The notes below the pieces were generated by a model. It ran no database searches. It had not been told where the DNA came from and worked only from the letters and a program-made list of their open reading frames with translations. Positions 51,556 to 64,000 of a DNA stretch of 64,000 nucleotides are shown one piece after another. The position numbers and the translations under genes were made by a program. Numbering within the stretch: position 1 is the stretch's first letter; every line of letters begins with the position of its first letter. The DNA comes from Ascaris suum (taxonomy: Eukaryota; Nematoda; Chromadorea; Rhabditida; Ascarididae), in assembly GCA_013433145.1 (NCBI GenBank), contig CM024170.1, positions 5,103,459-5,167,458 on the forward strand, written 5' to 3'.

Positions 51556-52107
51556 TCAGCGTCCCAATTTCCGTTTGCCAGTTGATTTCATATGCATATT
51601 AGCAATTATGCAAATACTCATTTGCCATTTTGCCTTTTTTTTGATATTCAGCGAGCGTAGAAATTGGTCCCGCAGCTGGAGAAGCTTAGTTGACGAATGT
51701 TTCTGAAGGTGGAAGTAGATATCAACCAAAAATGTCTCAGTGTCTTTCGTAGAAAGGCTAGGTGGGTTGAGGCTGAAGGTTGACTTAACATTCTGTAATA
51801 ATGGGCGTGATTCTGAGAGTTTGGTGGCAGCAGTAAGTTTTTCTCTTTCGTAGAGAACACGTCGATAAGAAGGCGACGGATGATAGGCACAATTTCGTCG
51901 GTTGCACACTTTCACGCTTATGCATTGTGGACTTGCAGTCGCAGAGATCAACAGAGAAATATTTTCGACTTTCATAGCGGTCTCGCTCGCTGATATGATT
52001 TGAGTTGAAACGCTCGGATATTTATCTGTTCTCTCACGAATGTTCATCCATACCGTCCAATGAGGGTAGTATGTCGTGGCATCCCTAGGAAGAAATAATC
52101 GCATCAC
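51556..52107 (-). CDS. Orphan open reading frame, 183 aa, unknown
   Basis: This is the longest open frame outside the recognised genes. The second codon is ATG (52102-52104). It has no signal peptide, membrane helix, repeat or family motif that I recognise. Composition is Ser/Thr/Lys-rich and ordinary. A pyrimidine-rich acceptor-like TTTCTTCCTAG ends around 52084, so it could instead be a terminal exon starting inside the frame. It lies antisense just beyond the UQCC5-like stop, where its 3' UTR should be. A frame of this length is uncommon but possible by chance in 64 kb. Confidence 0.2.
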   Translation of the reverse strand: MMRLFLPRDATTYYPHWTVWMNIRERTDKYPSVSTQIISASETAMKVENISLLISATASPQCISVKVCNRRNCAYHPSPSYRRVLYEREKLTAATKLSESRPLLQNVKSTFSLNPPSLSTKDTETFLVDIYFHLQKHSSTKLLQLRDQFLRSLNIKKKAKWQMSICIIANMHMKSTGKRKLGR

Positions 52108-53448
52108 ATCTCTTCCTCTCCCTCTGGAGCGGAAAATAGGGCATCTCTGAACTTGTGTAAGAAAGAAAGGAGGTCACGTCCTTTTCTTAGGTATCTAGCA
52201 AAGCATTTCATTTGGAAGGAATTGTGTGGAATTTTTGAGTTGTTTCAGATCACGCCGTGCTTTTGAGCTGAACGTTGTGCAAAACATTTGAAACCACGAT
52301 GAAGGCTTTTGTAGGTTCTTGTGATTTAGGGCATTCTTACCCAATGCCTCTTGGCAGGTAACTCTGGATGGCTAATGACATCATCCAATTTCCCGTCATT
52401 TTTCACATGCATATCGGATTATTTATCAAGTTTAGCTTTTAATGCATCTTCCAATCAAAATTGGGATTATTTTTACAGTATGGATGATTCTCGATTACTT
52501 CTTTACTGGAGTATAAAATTTTATTGGGACATTCGAATATATAACTGAAACATTGTCGCGTTTATTCTCAAAAATTACTACAAATGTCGAAAATAAGTAG
52601 TTACTGGAGTCGACGCGTTCGTGTTTTGTTGTAATGTTTTCATAGACGATCAAATTTTTGGGTGCGATTGATCGCATAGTTCTTTTTGCACGAATATTTC
52701 AATATTTGAAAATACCTTCATGTACACTTTAGCTAATTCAGCGAGTTTTAATAATGGAGTAGCACTTTTTTCATTTATCTTTTATTTGTGCAATTTCAGA
52801 ATTTTGGGTGATTATGTAAGTCTGGATGATTGCTCCCCAAAGTTTTCCTAATGATCTCTAACTTTAGCAGGTGACGACTTATTTGGAGCAGTGCTCGTGG
52901 TTACACATTTAGTCCACAACATAGAAAAAAAGATGGTTCAATCGCATCTTATACCGTGTTGACTATTCATTTGTATACGTGTAGGGTGGAGTTATGCAAA
53001 TGTTGAGTAGTAGAAATAAGTCACGCGAGCTTATGAGATATCAGTGGTCAAAAGGTCACAAGGTGTGGCCTGATGACTATGAAAGCGGAAAAAAGTGCTG
53101 TCTTGAATGATGAAAACGAATGTTACATTCATAATATTGCCTTGAGATGTTTGTCTGATATTATAGTGAATGTTTTATTGTGTTAATGATCGCATAGGAG
53201 TGAACCTCTTTGTTTCGTAGTTTTATGTTAGATTGTTATTATATAAAGAAGAACATTCGATCCCGCAGGGTTTCGACTGCTGAACAACACAGAAAGACAT
53301 TCGTATAACAGTTTGCCTGTCGGCCTGAGTCGCCTAACTTCCATTGTCACACATGAACGCCTAGAAGCATCCGTGACAGTCGTCTGAGAGATAAGAGTGG
53401 AAAGGCCGACAGAGATTCAATTGAAACGATGAAAGTAAGAGCGGTCAA

Positions 53449-53485
53449 GGGGGATGGCGCGGAGGAGGGGGAGGAGGATGGAGGG
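53449..53485 (+). repeat. G-rich tract just beyond the SRCIN1-like stop codon
   Basis: Runs of GGGGG, GG, GGGGG, GG, GG, GGG with short spacers. It begins 4 bp past the stop codon on the 3' UTR side; in the transcript it is C-rich. Quadruplex potential is on the plus (template) strand. Confidence 0.55.
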
Positions 53486-53488
53486 ATA

Positions 53489-56400
53489 TCATTGCGAATC
53501 GGCTGGTGGACACATTTGCTGGAGTTGTTCGAATTGGGTATGTAGTTGACGTTGCTTCTGGGCTAGTTGCTGCTGACGTTCCTCAATTGCTTCCGCATTC
53601 ATACGGCCACCTAAAATCGATCCTTATCGAATTAATGAAACTCGCTCGCCTACAAATTAAAAAACCCCGTGGATCGTTGAAATGGAACGATTAACGTTAA
53701 GTTGCACGTTAACACTTAGTATGGTATGGATAGAAAAGAAAGCATGCCGTTCTAATTGGGCCGAAAGAAGGCGGGGGAGGGGAGGGGGGCGTGCACCGTT
53801 ACCACAAGTGTTTGATCGTTAACTGTTGTGGTGGAGTAGTGATGACGTTTTGTAGATGATCTGTATGAGCTAGTAATGTAAGGTAGACTGACCAGTGAAA
53901 TCATCGAGTGATTTGAAGGTACTTCCTTAGAAGCGCAAAGCTGAATAAACTGTCTGCATAACGCATAAATTCTCCGCGTGTGTTTGCAACTTTTTGAGGT
54001 CTTCTCGACATTCCTTTAGTCCTTCATTGAATTTTTTCGATGTGTCAGCGCCCATGACTATAATTATTGTGGTTTTTGCTTTTACCATACTGCGAATGAA
54101 ACAGTTATTGAATTACCCATTGGTTTATGAAATTTGGTAAGCATTTCCTCGATTCATCTGACGATGCTACGGAATGCGTTTTCCAGTTTCCCGTTGGTTT
54201 CAGAAGCTAATAAAGGCAAGCCATGTTTACGCCATATCGAGCGTCCCCTAACCCCAAGCCTGTTACTTGCCTAAGTTTGTTATTTGCTGTGCGAATTACT
54301 TTATGCTTATACAATGATAGGCTGTTATATACTAATTCGGTTTTGAGCTTTTAAAGAGCTATCGTCGAGGCATGGATCTCCTCATTTATGCAGTTCGCTC
54401 ATTGATCTCGTTAATCAATCAGTCTACCTTATATCACTAGCTCATGATATGTATCTGCACCAGGTATGTACGGCCATCTACCTATACCAAGTGTATATTT
54501 ACAGCTATGTTCGTGGTGGTATACGTTTGGAGGGATTTGGAACGTTTGGAAGGTAAATGTTACATAAAATGCACATGTCCATTTGTTGACAGTATTTCGT
54601 TTTGCCATCACCTCTGATCTCAACGTTAATTACTACTACCGTGCAGAGAAACTGTAGTGTTATGTGGCCAGCTTATCAAAAAGACTCGACCGCATGGTTC
54701 GATGGTACATTCTGTAATCAGTGAACTTCATTACGCAAATTGCTCTCTCAATTTGCATATTCTCTTCCATTGTTCGTTTCCACAAAAAAACTCTCTGCAA
54801 CAGTTGTGGGCTGTATCAAATGCAGCATTGATTGGAATTCCCCCTTTACCACTCTGTAGTGAGGAACTACTGCTAAGGTGAATTTGGAAAGGTTTTATAG
54901 CCTCTTTTTTCGATCAGTGGTCCCCAAGGGCCCACGCACCTTCTTGAGAGTTGAGCGATTCATTCGACGATGTTCCATGAGTGCTCGGGTCGCTTACCCC
55001 AAGGGCGTCCGTAGTCGAGATTGCTGCTGGAGGTTTCTGAAACCGATCGTTGCCGACTTGACTAATGAATCCGGCTGGTGCCGAACTGCTATGCATAGGT
55101 GCCATACTGTCCATCATCGCACGGCGTTGCAGCTCCTGAACTTGTGAAGGCGTGAAGCGATTGCGTATATCACCCTTTGAATGTCGTTCTGGTGGTTTAG
55201 GGGGCCCGTTCCGTGGTGGCTCGTTCTTAGCGTTACTGGGTGAGAGCGACTTTGTCTCGCGTTGTGTCGTGCTGGTCAGCTCGTCAAGTATAGTGTCCAG
55301 CACATGTGTGTCCTCCTTCTTCTCGCTAGTCGACGGACCTTCATAGTTGAGTGGTGAAGGAGGCACCGGTGGAACGTCACTGACAGCCGGGTCCGCTGGT
55401 GCACTAGGCGGTAACGGCTCGTTGTGAACGACGAGTGACACATTCGCAACGCTCTTGGGCACCGTTTCGCTAGGAAGAGGCATCCTAAAAGTAAATCTCT
55501 GACCAATAGAACTTCGTCCAACCAAAGTCAGGATAAAATAAATGAGCGTTAAGAACACGTGAATACGAGACTCAGTCGGAAAGTGAAAAAAAAGAGCCAT
55601 ATACGCCTATCACAAAAGTGACTGTTGTCGCCAGCATTCCTATTTTCTTCAATTTTTAGGGGGTTTCCTGTTTTATTGGAGGATTTATAGGTAATTCCTT
55701 GCATTCGTTTGTATTTTTAGAAACTAACATGACACTCGAGCAACAATAATTGAAGTAATTGAGTTAAAGAGTCAATAACTCAAAAGTAGTAAATTCCAAT
55801 CAGTTCATTGCTAATTTCAATGACCTCAAAACATTCCTGCCTTATACGGGAACTTCTGATCTGGAGTGGGTTCTACAACAAGGGATGATGAGAGTGCCGC
55901 AGATGGTACATATTTTAATAACTCTTCCACTCAACCGGCCAGTTTCATGAATCGCTAAGGAATAATGAACTTTCCGCATGAATGGACTCATATTCTAACT
56001 GATTCGACCGCTTATACAAGTCTTCTGCGAAAGATTGGTCTTTGTGTCCGACAGATATAAATTGAAAAATCAGTCGATTGCAAAATATAGGAGGATTCTG
56101 TTGCATATTGAAGTTTTTTCAACTCCTTCCTTAATTAATGCACGAAAGTCGGTTTGGTGTATGAGATGTGGTTGTCGATATAATACAATTTGAGCTTCAT
56201 TCTGGAACTGAAGCCAGCCAAACGGACGATGATATATGTTTGGTGAGCGCTAGGATTTGGTCAGGATTACGCTTCAGATAGAACAAATTCATTCGCTGCC
56301 TTCCTCAGAATTGCATTCTTCGGTTTACCCATTTTAATCACTCATTTTCTACTAAAGTGTCTTAACGCATTATTGTCAATTGTGCATTCCGCAATCTATG

Positions 56401-59400
56401 AATGATCTCTAAAGTATATGAGGTGCACGAAGACCCGTTCTTTCCCCTCTTCATCAGTAAGAGAAAATGAGCGGAAATGAGTGCCGACATTCATAGAATG
56501 TGGGGCACCTACGATACATCTTCATGCTTCACTGTAATTATTTATACATCCTCATGCTTGAAACGACCGCACTAGTGAAATGGGTCTTATTTGAGGTTCT
56601 CTAAGGTCTCATTTGAGAATTGATCTTTTATAAATTTTACATACAAAGCTCTGAAAGGATCCTGTGAACTTCTTTGAAGCACTAGAACGAGTTGATACTA
56701 GGAATAAACAAATTACGTTGCTGAAAAACTTTGCCTGGGATGCATCTAAATTGTTATATACGACTGTGAAAAATCATAAATGTTCGCTCAGGTATCCCAT
56801 ACAAGTCCCTACCCGAAGTTGCAACTGGAAAGGTAGTAACGATTTCAATTTGAAAGTTGGATAGGCTCCATTCACTGGGTCTGAAGTGTTGAATGGGCAT
56901 TTCCCCCTTCAACGTGCTCTATTCTTCAATAGACATTCACAACTAGAAGTTTGCATCTTTTGAAAGTATATACTCCAAATCAGAAAACAAAGACTCGGAA
57001 GTGGTAGCAGTCATTCCAAAAAGGTGTGGAAAGCAAGTTGTGACCTGAGGTGAGTATATGAATGTGAAACCTGTAATTGCCATTAACAGTTGGGTCTTGA
57101 ACCATCGCTAATTTTTTCATCGTGACCATCATATTGGCGAGCGTTTTGCATCTTCGTAGACACTGATCAATTTGTGCCGATTCTTCTTTTATAAATTTTT
57201 CTTCGCGAACCACTTTCTCCATATGACTTTTGATCTTTACTTCCAGTTCACGTTGCAATGATGGAAAGTGTGCTGCAACAGACGCAGTGCATTCAATAAA
57301 TCCGACAATAGCGCTGAAAGATATTCGATGTACAGTTTCCTTAGTGGATACGGCATTCTGTCTGATTACTGTGGACAATGAATAAATTATTAATCGTTGT
57401 TTTTTATTATTATTTGTTATATTGAACAAGGATTTATTTCAAAGCTTGGATTTTCCCCAACAATATGCTTCCCTATGATCCTTGCTATTGTTTAGCGGAA
57501 AATCGAGGGCGCATGAAGTGCAACAGATAGGCCTCAAATAAAAAGGCTTTCATCATTTCCAAGAATCAAAGAAGAGCTTCAACTTCAGTTTGAAATACAG
57601 AGTCATTTGGTATTCTCGAATCTTTGTTCGTACTTGAATACTTTTTGATAGAGCGGTTATTTCAGAAGTTTCAGTGCGCATCCAACGAATTGACTTTTTA
57701 TTCACTTACAAGTTATAACTTTTTCCACTGAAATTAAATCAGATTTTATTATACTTACCACAAAAATGATAATTTTCTGAAAGGACTGAATTAAGCGCAT
57801 AGTCGATAATGGCTAGGCTTGGGAGGGATGGCGGAAGACCTTGAAAAAAGATCTTTTTCTTGTTATGCTGCAGATTTTGATGGACAACCCCGCTGAATTA
57901 TTTCGAATTCTATAATCTACCATATACTTCATCGCCTTAAAAGTTTCATAAATTACACCCCGCATCACCTGGGCACAGTATACCATAGGCAAATTTTCGT
58001 GAACTTTAGGCGGCAGCTGAACAGTATTGCCAATGAAAACATATGGTGTAGACCACTACATTCACTGTTTCATTTCTACCTCTGACGGCTATGAAGGTAC
58101 CAAAAAATCTTCGGTCGTATAGAACTGATCAGACAAACGCTGATTTTTTACGCACACCACCTACGTGGTTTGTTGTTTAAGCCTCTGAATATTAAATGTA
58201 AGAATTAATAAAAGGACGGTACAGACTTTTGAGCTTAGCGGCAGTGCGTCCAATCTTTGTGAGCGAATTAGTGAATGATTCCACCTCAGACATCCGCAGC
58301 TTTCTATTCGTATTTAGCACGAGCTTCCTAACTTCTTCGACGTCTTCTTCGAATGACCTACAACCGAACGAATTCAGACAACGTTCTCTGATCGCAGTTA
58401 CCACTGTTTAAGGAGGCAAATGGCTTTGTTTGAACACGTGGTAGACGTCCGCGACTTGTAGCAACGGAATGCACTCTTGGGTATCGGAGGATTTGTCTCC
58501 ATGAGGGGAGGGGAGGGGGAGGATGTTTCTCGACATTTGCTTCCATTGAGGAGAGCAGAGTGAGAAACTTCACAATTCATTCTGTTCAAACATCCTCTCA
58601 GGAAAACAACCTTCAAAAGTAGTTGCTCAGTCGTTTATGATGTTCATCTCTTCTTGATTATCAATTCAGCTAAATAAGCGACTGATTTCTACACATGACT
58701 AAAACATAGCAACTATTAATTCAGGGGACAAGATGACATGAATCAGGACTTATTTATTCGATCATTATGAAGCACACCATTGACCAATTTCAGGAATAAC
58801 AGTGATCATACTCTCACAAATGCCAGCATTTTAAAATTTGCTGAGAGCAATTCACTAATGCTTATAAGCGACGCATTTGTTTCCTTCCGAGTAACGAGTG
58901 GAGATATAAACGATTCAGAAAGAAAAGCTCGACCCAGATGTTCTGTTAGAGTTAAAATGAGTAGTGCTCCAATAAAATATCCTTCGTAACACCGCCAGTA
59001 CGAATATCCCATCTGCGATTCCGCTGCTAATTCATGTCAGGATTGTTTTGACAGAACAGGATAACTGTAATGCTAAATTTAAACACGCAATACTAAATGA
59101 AAGCACGTTTTTTGATCAGCTTTATTTAGCGAAGAAATAACCGATTTAAATATCAGATTAAAGTATTTGTTGGAAATTCTACAACATACTGCAGCGATCT
59201 TTGAAGGGCGGTTACTCGGGCGACATGCTCCGACTTGAGGGCATCTACTGAGTTATCATCGTTGCGTGACTGTATCTTCCCACCAAGGTGGTCGTTAATG
59301 TGACGTTGAATTTTTTCAAATGCCTCGCGAAGGATATTATGCGAATTCTGTGCGTTCACCTATAATTAGATGGTCATCAATTATATGCAAACAAAGACTA

Positions 59401-62400
59401 GCGGTGTTAAATTTTCTTTTTTTTGCTAAAACTTTGCCACAATATGATAATTTTGCATAAAAGTATATTGAAGCTTTAAAAAAATTATAAGACATCCCCG
59501 CAATACTCTGGTCTCTTATAATTCTATAATGTGCTATATGCCTAGCTACAGCATCATTAGTGACCATTTGTAGCACAAAATAGAAGAAGAAACTCATTCA
59601 GTTTTCAAAACAAAGCAAAGAAAGAAAAAAGGTGAACTCTCATTGGCAGTGGCAGCTTTTTGTGGAATAAAGGAACACGTTTCTAGAAGGCGTATTGAAA
59701 ATTATGAAGCTTTAATTTCGTCTATTTACATAGTCCTAACAAATCAGAATTATAATAAAGAGAGGAGTTGTAAAATTAAATCCAACCTGGACAGCTCTCC
59801 TTATTTGTTTGAGTTGTGAGTGGGTGTCGGCAGCCTGACGCCTCAATTTCAGAAGCTCTTGCTGCGCCTCTCCATTCAAGGATACTGTATCCGGCAATGA
59901 TGGCTCAGTACTGCTCGGAATACTGCTCCCCGAATGTACTGAAATTCAGCAATGTTCACATTATTCTTTAAAAACAAAAAGCGTTATGAACTGGAATAGT
60001 GGAATTAGAAATGGTATAGAACATATATTTTCGCAACCAATAACAACATTCATACGATTACAGTAGATATGAGAGAGGTGAAAATGCTGTAGTACAATGT
60101 AGTTAAGGATACGATTAGACGACAGTCAGAACTAAAACAATCAGGGAAAGCATTTCCCAACAATGCTTGAATTGAGGAAAGGGATATCATTAAGCAATAA
60201 TTTGAGGAATAACAGCATGATTTACTCAGCACCTGAAGAGCTTGTTTCCATGGTTATTTTTAATTCTTCCACACAAGTAACAGCAGATGATGAATTTCAT
60301 ATTGCTTTATTTATGAAAGTTGCGTAAATACTTGATCGATTCCATGCTCTTCAGCAAGTTTCCACAAAATCGCATAATGATATCGTAATGTCTATGTGTA
60401 TATATTTATGTCTGTCCACGAGGCAGTTTCAATTCGCGAACGACAAAAGGTTCCGTGACGAAAACTAACTAACATTGGAAATCTGGATGCACTACATTAT
60501 GGGTTTCTTGGAGACGCTATTTCCAAGATTCGCCTCTCGCACCGATGTTAGAAATATCAACCGTAATGAACTCTTCGTTGAAAACAATCCAGAAACTGAA
60601 ATTGCACTGAAAATTGAAGTAGATAACCGTCGGGATGCAAGGCGAGTATCTGTCGTCTGAGTTCGTGCATATCTCGTTGACTTGATTCGCTCATTCCTTT
60701 ACTAACGAGTGCAGAATGCACCAAAGAAGAAAGCCCGGCTAGTTGCCTCTCCATCGTCTCCATTCGAAACCTTCAATAAAGTCTCCTAGTGAATATTTCA
60801 ACTTCGGGTCATCAAACTGTTATTACCGTAATAGAAGCAATCTTCAATGAAGACAAATTATGATCCAGATAGTCGTGGGAATAGATCGAAATTGTGCAAT
60901 GCTCAAAAGCAGGGAAATGAGTTAATGATAGCAGGATAGAGCAGTGAAGATTCAAGCGTGCAATTATGCATTCCTACCTTGAGAGCAATGAATCGGCCAA
61001 TCTGAAGAACCTCAAAGTCTCAAATAACTATATATCTATATATCTCGATGAAAATTTCATCAAAAAGAACCCTTAAATACACATTCGGAACTTTAAAGGT
61101 CCAACTTTGAAGGCTTAGAGCTTAACTGACACTTAAAATAGGTACAATAGAGGATACTTGCAAAGCAGCTATTCGTTCTATAATTTCCATGAGACTTCAA
61201 GAAATAAATATTTCAGGAAAGCATCAGATCAAGGGCATTTGTAATGCTCTGCAACATATCAATATTATAGCATACAAAACATCCTCCATTATTTTATGAA
61301 AGTCTTATAGCATTCTAAAACAGTTCACTGCTTCTTTCATTGATATTTCATCGTTCCTTCTCGTTCACAACTTTAGTGGCTTATTAACGCTGTAATGAAC
61401 AAAACAAGAATGAAACGAAGAATTGGAGATTTCTAAGTGAATTACCTGGGTAACTAAGCAGCAAAAGTATTCAGATTCCCTTATAAAACACTCAACTACC
61501 TGGCTTCCTTATCGATGATCGGTGTCATAGAGCCTGAACGTGCATCTTGACTGCTCGTATCACTTGCATATGGATCATAATAGGCATCAAATCGTGATGG
61601 AGCTGGAGATCTGCAATCGCCGCTTTTCCATTATGTGGCAAATTTGTGTTAGAAACCAACGGTAAGCCTAGTCAAAAAGCAAATAGCCATTTTTGTACTT
61701 CTTGCGAAATTTGATTTGCAAGGCCTATTACGGTGACGTCCTGTATCTAGGCACGCACTCTTCTGTCGGCCAGCCGCAGAAAACTTTGAAAAATGGTTGC
61801 TTTTTTTGCGCTGATATTAAATGCTTGCAATTTTTTGAGCACTTTTGAATGGCCGTACCTCTTTGCTGTTCTGTAAAATAGTTGATAAATGGGTTATCTT
61901 CTCATGTTGCTTTTGAGGCAGAACTACCTTACCGACAGGCGGTCACATGCACAAGTGCACAAGGAAACCACATCGTAAAACGCACTTTGCAAATCGATAT
62001 TTGCAAAACGAGAAGAACCACTTTCAGACAAGAATTATCCATCTCAAATCATTTGAAAATTTGAAATAATAATGCGCTGCATAATGTGATTGCGTTTATC
62101 TCCCGAATTCAGAGATTTTTCACTACGCTTGAAATAGTAATACGTCGGATAAAAGAAATGGAATCCCATTTTTCTTTTAAAATTCACGTTTATTTATTCT
62201 CAGCTGGCCAAATGGGGCACAATATTGATGCAGAATACCTTGCAGGTTTGCTGGGTGGTCCACCGATACCATAGATACGGCTATCAAGTGCACTTGTCGG
62301 CCTCAAACTACCCACGCGATGTGGAGTTCGACTACGATAATCCATCATTTCAGCTTCTGATTCACTTAGGTATTCAACCGCTGGACGATCGGTGAATCGG

Positions 62401-63717
62401 ATCGGTTGCGGTGACTGATAACCGCTTCCTTGCTCACGTAACTTCAACACCGCTCGATCCTTTATATCACTAAAATCACCAGCCAACTTGTCATAAACAA
62501 TTCTACCCGTGGCCTGATTCAAGCCAGTTTGCACCAATAAAATGTGCTCAAATTCGTAGATAAGAATTGGTCAACGAAAGCCTCCATATTCTTTTTAGAA
62601 ACGCGAACGCACTGCACCTCCCCAGTTATGTACGAGTGAAAACGTTTACGATAGTTATTCAATTGGCAATTATTTAAGTCATTTTTCAGTGAAGAATCAT
62701 GCTATTTGCCATAAAACTTTGCCACACCGATGTATTCAGCACTTGGAATTTACATTACTGCACTGGTAAGATGCTCGCGCATTTGATAAAAGGATGACCA
62801 ATGCAACAAGAAGATTCATTGAATGAAGCTGAACATAGAGGAACTGTTCCGTTGAACAGCTGTTAATTTGCTAGTATACAGAATCTGGCAATTTTCGAGC
62901 GCTTCTCTTCGATAGGAATATTGCAGAGTAGGAACAGTCAGCAGCGCAGTGAATATTTTTTAGTAGTGGTCGATCTCAGGAATACCTTCTAGAATAAAAG
63001 TCAATTTTCCTTTAAAATAAAGCTTATTCACTGAAATGATTAAAGGCGAAAATCAGTCAAGAGGAAAAATATGCTGAAAGGACCTCTAACGTTTGACGCC
63101 AGTCACCTTAGCATATAAGTTAGATGATCGCTTTAAGCATTGCACGAAACATTACATCTTCGGAGACAATAATGAACGAACAAAGTGCTCACGCTCGAGT
63201 TTAAAGCACCGAAGTGATACAGTAATTGGTTTTTAGTTCTTCAAAATAAACTGAGAACCTTTCTGACCTATGCGCTTTTCAGGTTATTGTATTTACAATA
63301 AAGAATATGAAACTTACTTCTAAAAGTCGGCCACTTGCGCCACTCATCATCTTCGCTAGTATCAGCATTGTCACTGTGGAGGACTCACTTCAGAGGAATG
63401 ACATCGATGATTTGTCATAGGAGTAGAACATACTGGATTTAGAGAAAATAAGTAAGGAATTTGTGAGAAGTGAGGCACTTCGCTAATTCGTATAACTCGT
63501 AGGTGTAATAAAGCAAACCTGAGATCGTCAAGTTCATAAAAGAGTTGTCCTTTTGAAGGTTCCTGAATGTAGATTTTGACGTGTGGAAGGCTGAGATATT
63601 GTGATGTGAGTTGCGAGAACGATCGTAGGAAGAGAGCCCTCACGGTGTCAATACTTTGGATCGAAGGCGGCAATAGGGCACGTTTCACCTCGTCGTTAAA
63701 TTCCAAATACACAACAC
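53489..63717 (-). CDS. SRCIN1/p140Cap - KIAA1217 (Sickle tail) family scaffold, C-terminal part, 10 exons
   Basis: Family members are cytoskeletal adaptors that restrain Src and shape actin/microtubule dynamics at adhesions and synapses. Exons in transcript order: 63717-63519, 62469-62239, 61610-61500, 60770-60628, 59938-59787, 59359-59190, 58387-58223, 57313-57071, 55484-54940, 53610-53489. Every phase agrees, giving about 690 aa. The conserved N-terminal module reads [20 protein letters not shown], then [44 protein letters not shown], all diagnostic. Next come [13 protein letters not shown] and the [20 protein letters not shown] coiled coil, an Aip3/Bud6-like helical region with a charged segment ([20 protein letters not shown]), a Pro/Ser-rich linker with PPVPPSP and [10 protein letters not shown] (possible SH3 ligands), and a Gln-rich coil ending CPPADSQ. 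The first exon enters in phase 1, so the gene starts beyond 63717. If the 54940 donor is not used, reading ends at 54914. Confidence 0.85.
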
Positions 63718-64000
63718 CTGCACAGGTGACAAAAATGAATTTTTTATGAAGAATATATAACTATATTCTTAACGATTTCAAATATTACTGCCTAATCATC
63801 AAATTATGAGAGGGAATACTCAGTTCATCAAGAAAGACCGTGACCATCAGATGAATGCAGACGGAAGAAAAGGATTTCAGCGAGAAATAACTGCTTATTT
63901 GGTTAGAAAAAGGTGTGATGAGGAAAAATAACTAAACGTTTAGGAAGGAAGCAGAGCAAATATGAAAACAAAAGCGCAAGATTATTGCACGTCAAAGCGA
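63718..64000 (-). other. Intron of the SRCIN1-like gene running off the window
   Basis: The acceptor CTGTGCAG ends at 63718 and the preceding exon is not found before the window edge. No coding similarity is visible in these 283 bases. Confidence 0.6.

Larger units (their letters stand above)
51524..53488. other. Gap between converging UQCC5-like and SRCIN1-like genes
   Basis: Should hold both 3' UTRs. A 183-aa open frame on the minus strand (51556-52107) is listed separately. Otherwise AT-rich sequence without repeats, apart from a G-rich tract at 53449-53485. Confidence 0.5.

Noticed and set aside
63318..63373. Possible 56-nt acidic exon of the SRCIN1-like gene with a perfect GTAAGT donor
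   Set aside because: Including it shifts the frame into the next exon (exit phase 1, needed phase 2), and skipping it gives the diagnostic [17 protein letters not shown] directly. It could only be a frame-breaking alternative exon.

Overview
This is eukaryotic nuclear DNA, almost certainly from a nematode and most like a strongylid (clade V, hookworm-type) genome. The evidence is AT-rich sequence, small exons (26-545 nt) split by introns of 0.2-3.5 kb, mostly pyrimidine-rich acceptors ending in CAG/TAG, no bacterial-style operons, and proteins whose closest relatives that I recognise are C. elegans CTS-1 and RDE-4. The species is inference; no rRNA, tRNA or mitochondrial DNA is visible.

Six protein-coding genes can be supported. 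I built them by hand from exon pieces, checking that every splice junction keeps the reading frame. (1) 1160-8115 (+): a complete divergent GSK3-family kinase, 5 exons, about 349 aa. (2) 11205-22715 (-): mitochondrial citrate synthase, 10 exons, 472 aa, all three catalytic residues at canonical spacing. (3) 32154-39142 (-): an RDE-4-like protein with three double-stranded-RNA-binding domains, 9 exons, about 447 aa, the presumed Dicer partner in exogenous RNAi. (4) 46246-46725 (+): a tiny SMIM20/MITRAC7-like membrane protein (complex IV assembly). (5) 47748-51523 (+): an 86-aa SMIM4/UQCC5-like protein (complex III assembly), 1 kb downstream of gene 4 on the same strand. (6) 53489-63717 (-): the C-terminal part (about 690 aa, 10 exons) of a SRCIN1/p140Cap - KIAA1217/Sickle-tail family scaffold; its 5' end lies beyond the window.

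Between the genes are long stretches without recognisable coding sequence: 8116-11204, 22716-32153 and 39143-46245. They hold a decayed non-LTR reverse transcriptase fragment beside the citrate synthase start, three long (AT)n tracts in about 14 kb (one is in an rde-4 intron, one in the UQCC5-like intron), several minisatellites, a 40-bp palindrome and G-rich tracts.

The genes do not form one pathway. Citrate synthase and the two assembly factors all serve mitochondrial respiration, and the two assembly factors are adjacent and co-oriented, so they may be co-expressed. The most interesting loci are the RDE-4-like gene, because RDE-4 diverges quickly and is hard to find in parasitic nematodes, and the pair of miniature respiratory-chain assembly factors that automated annotation would easily miss.
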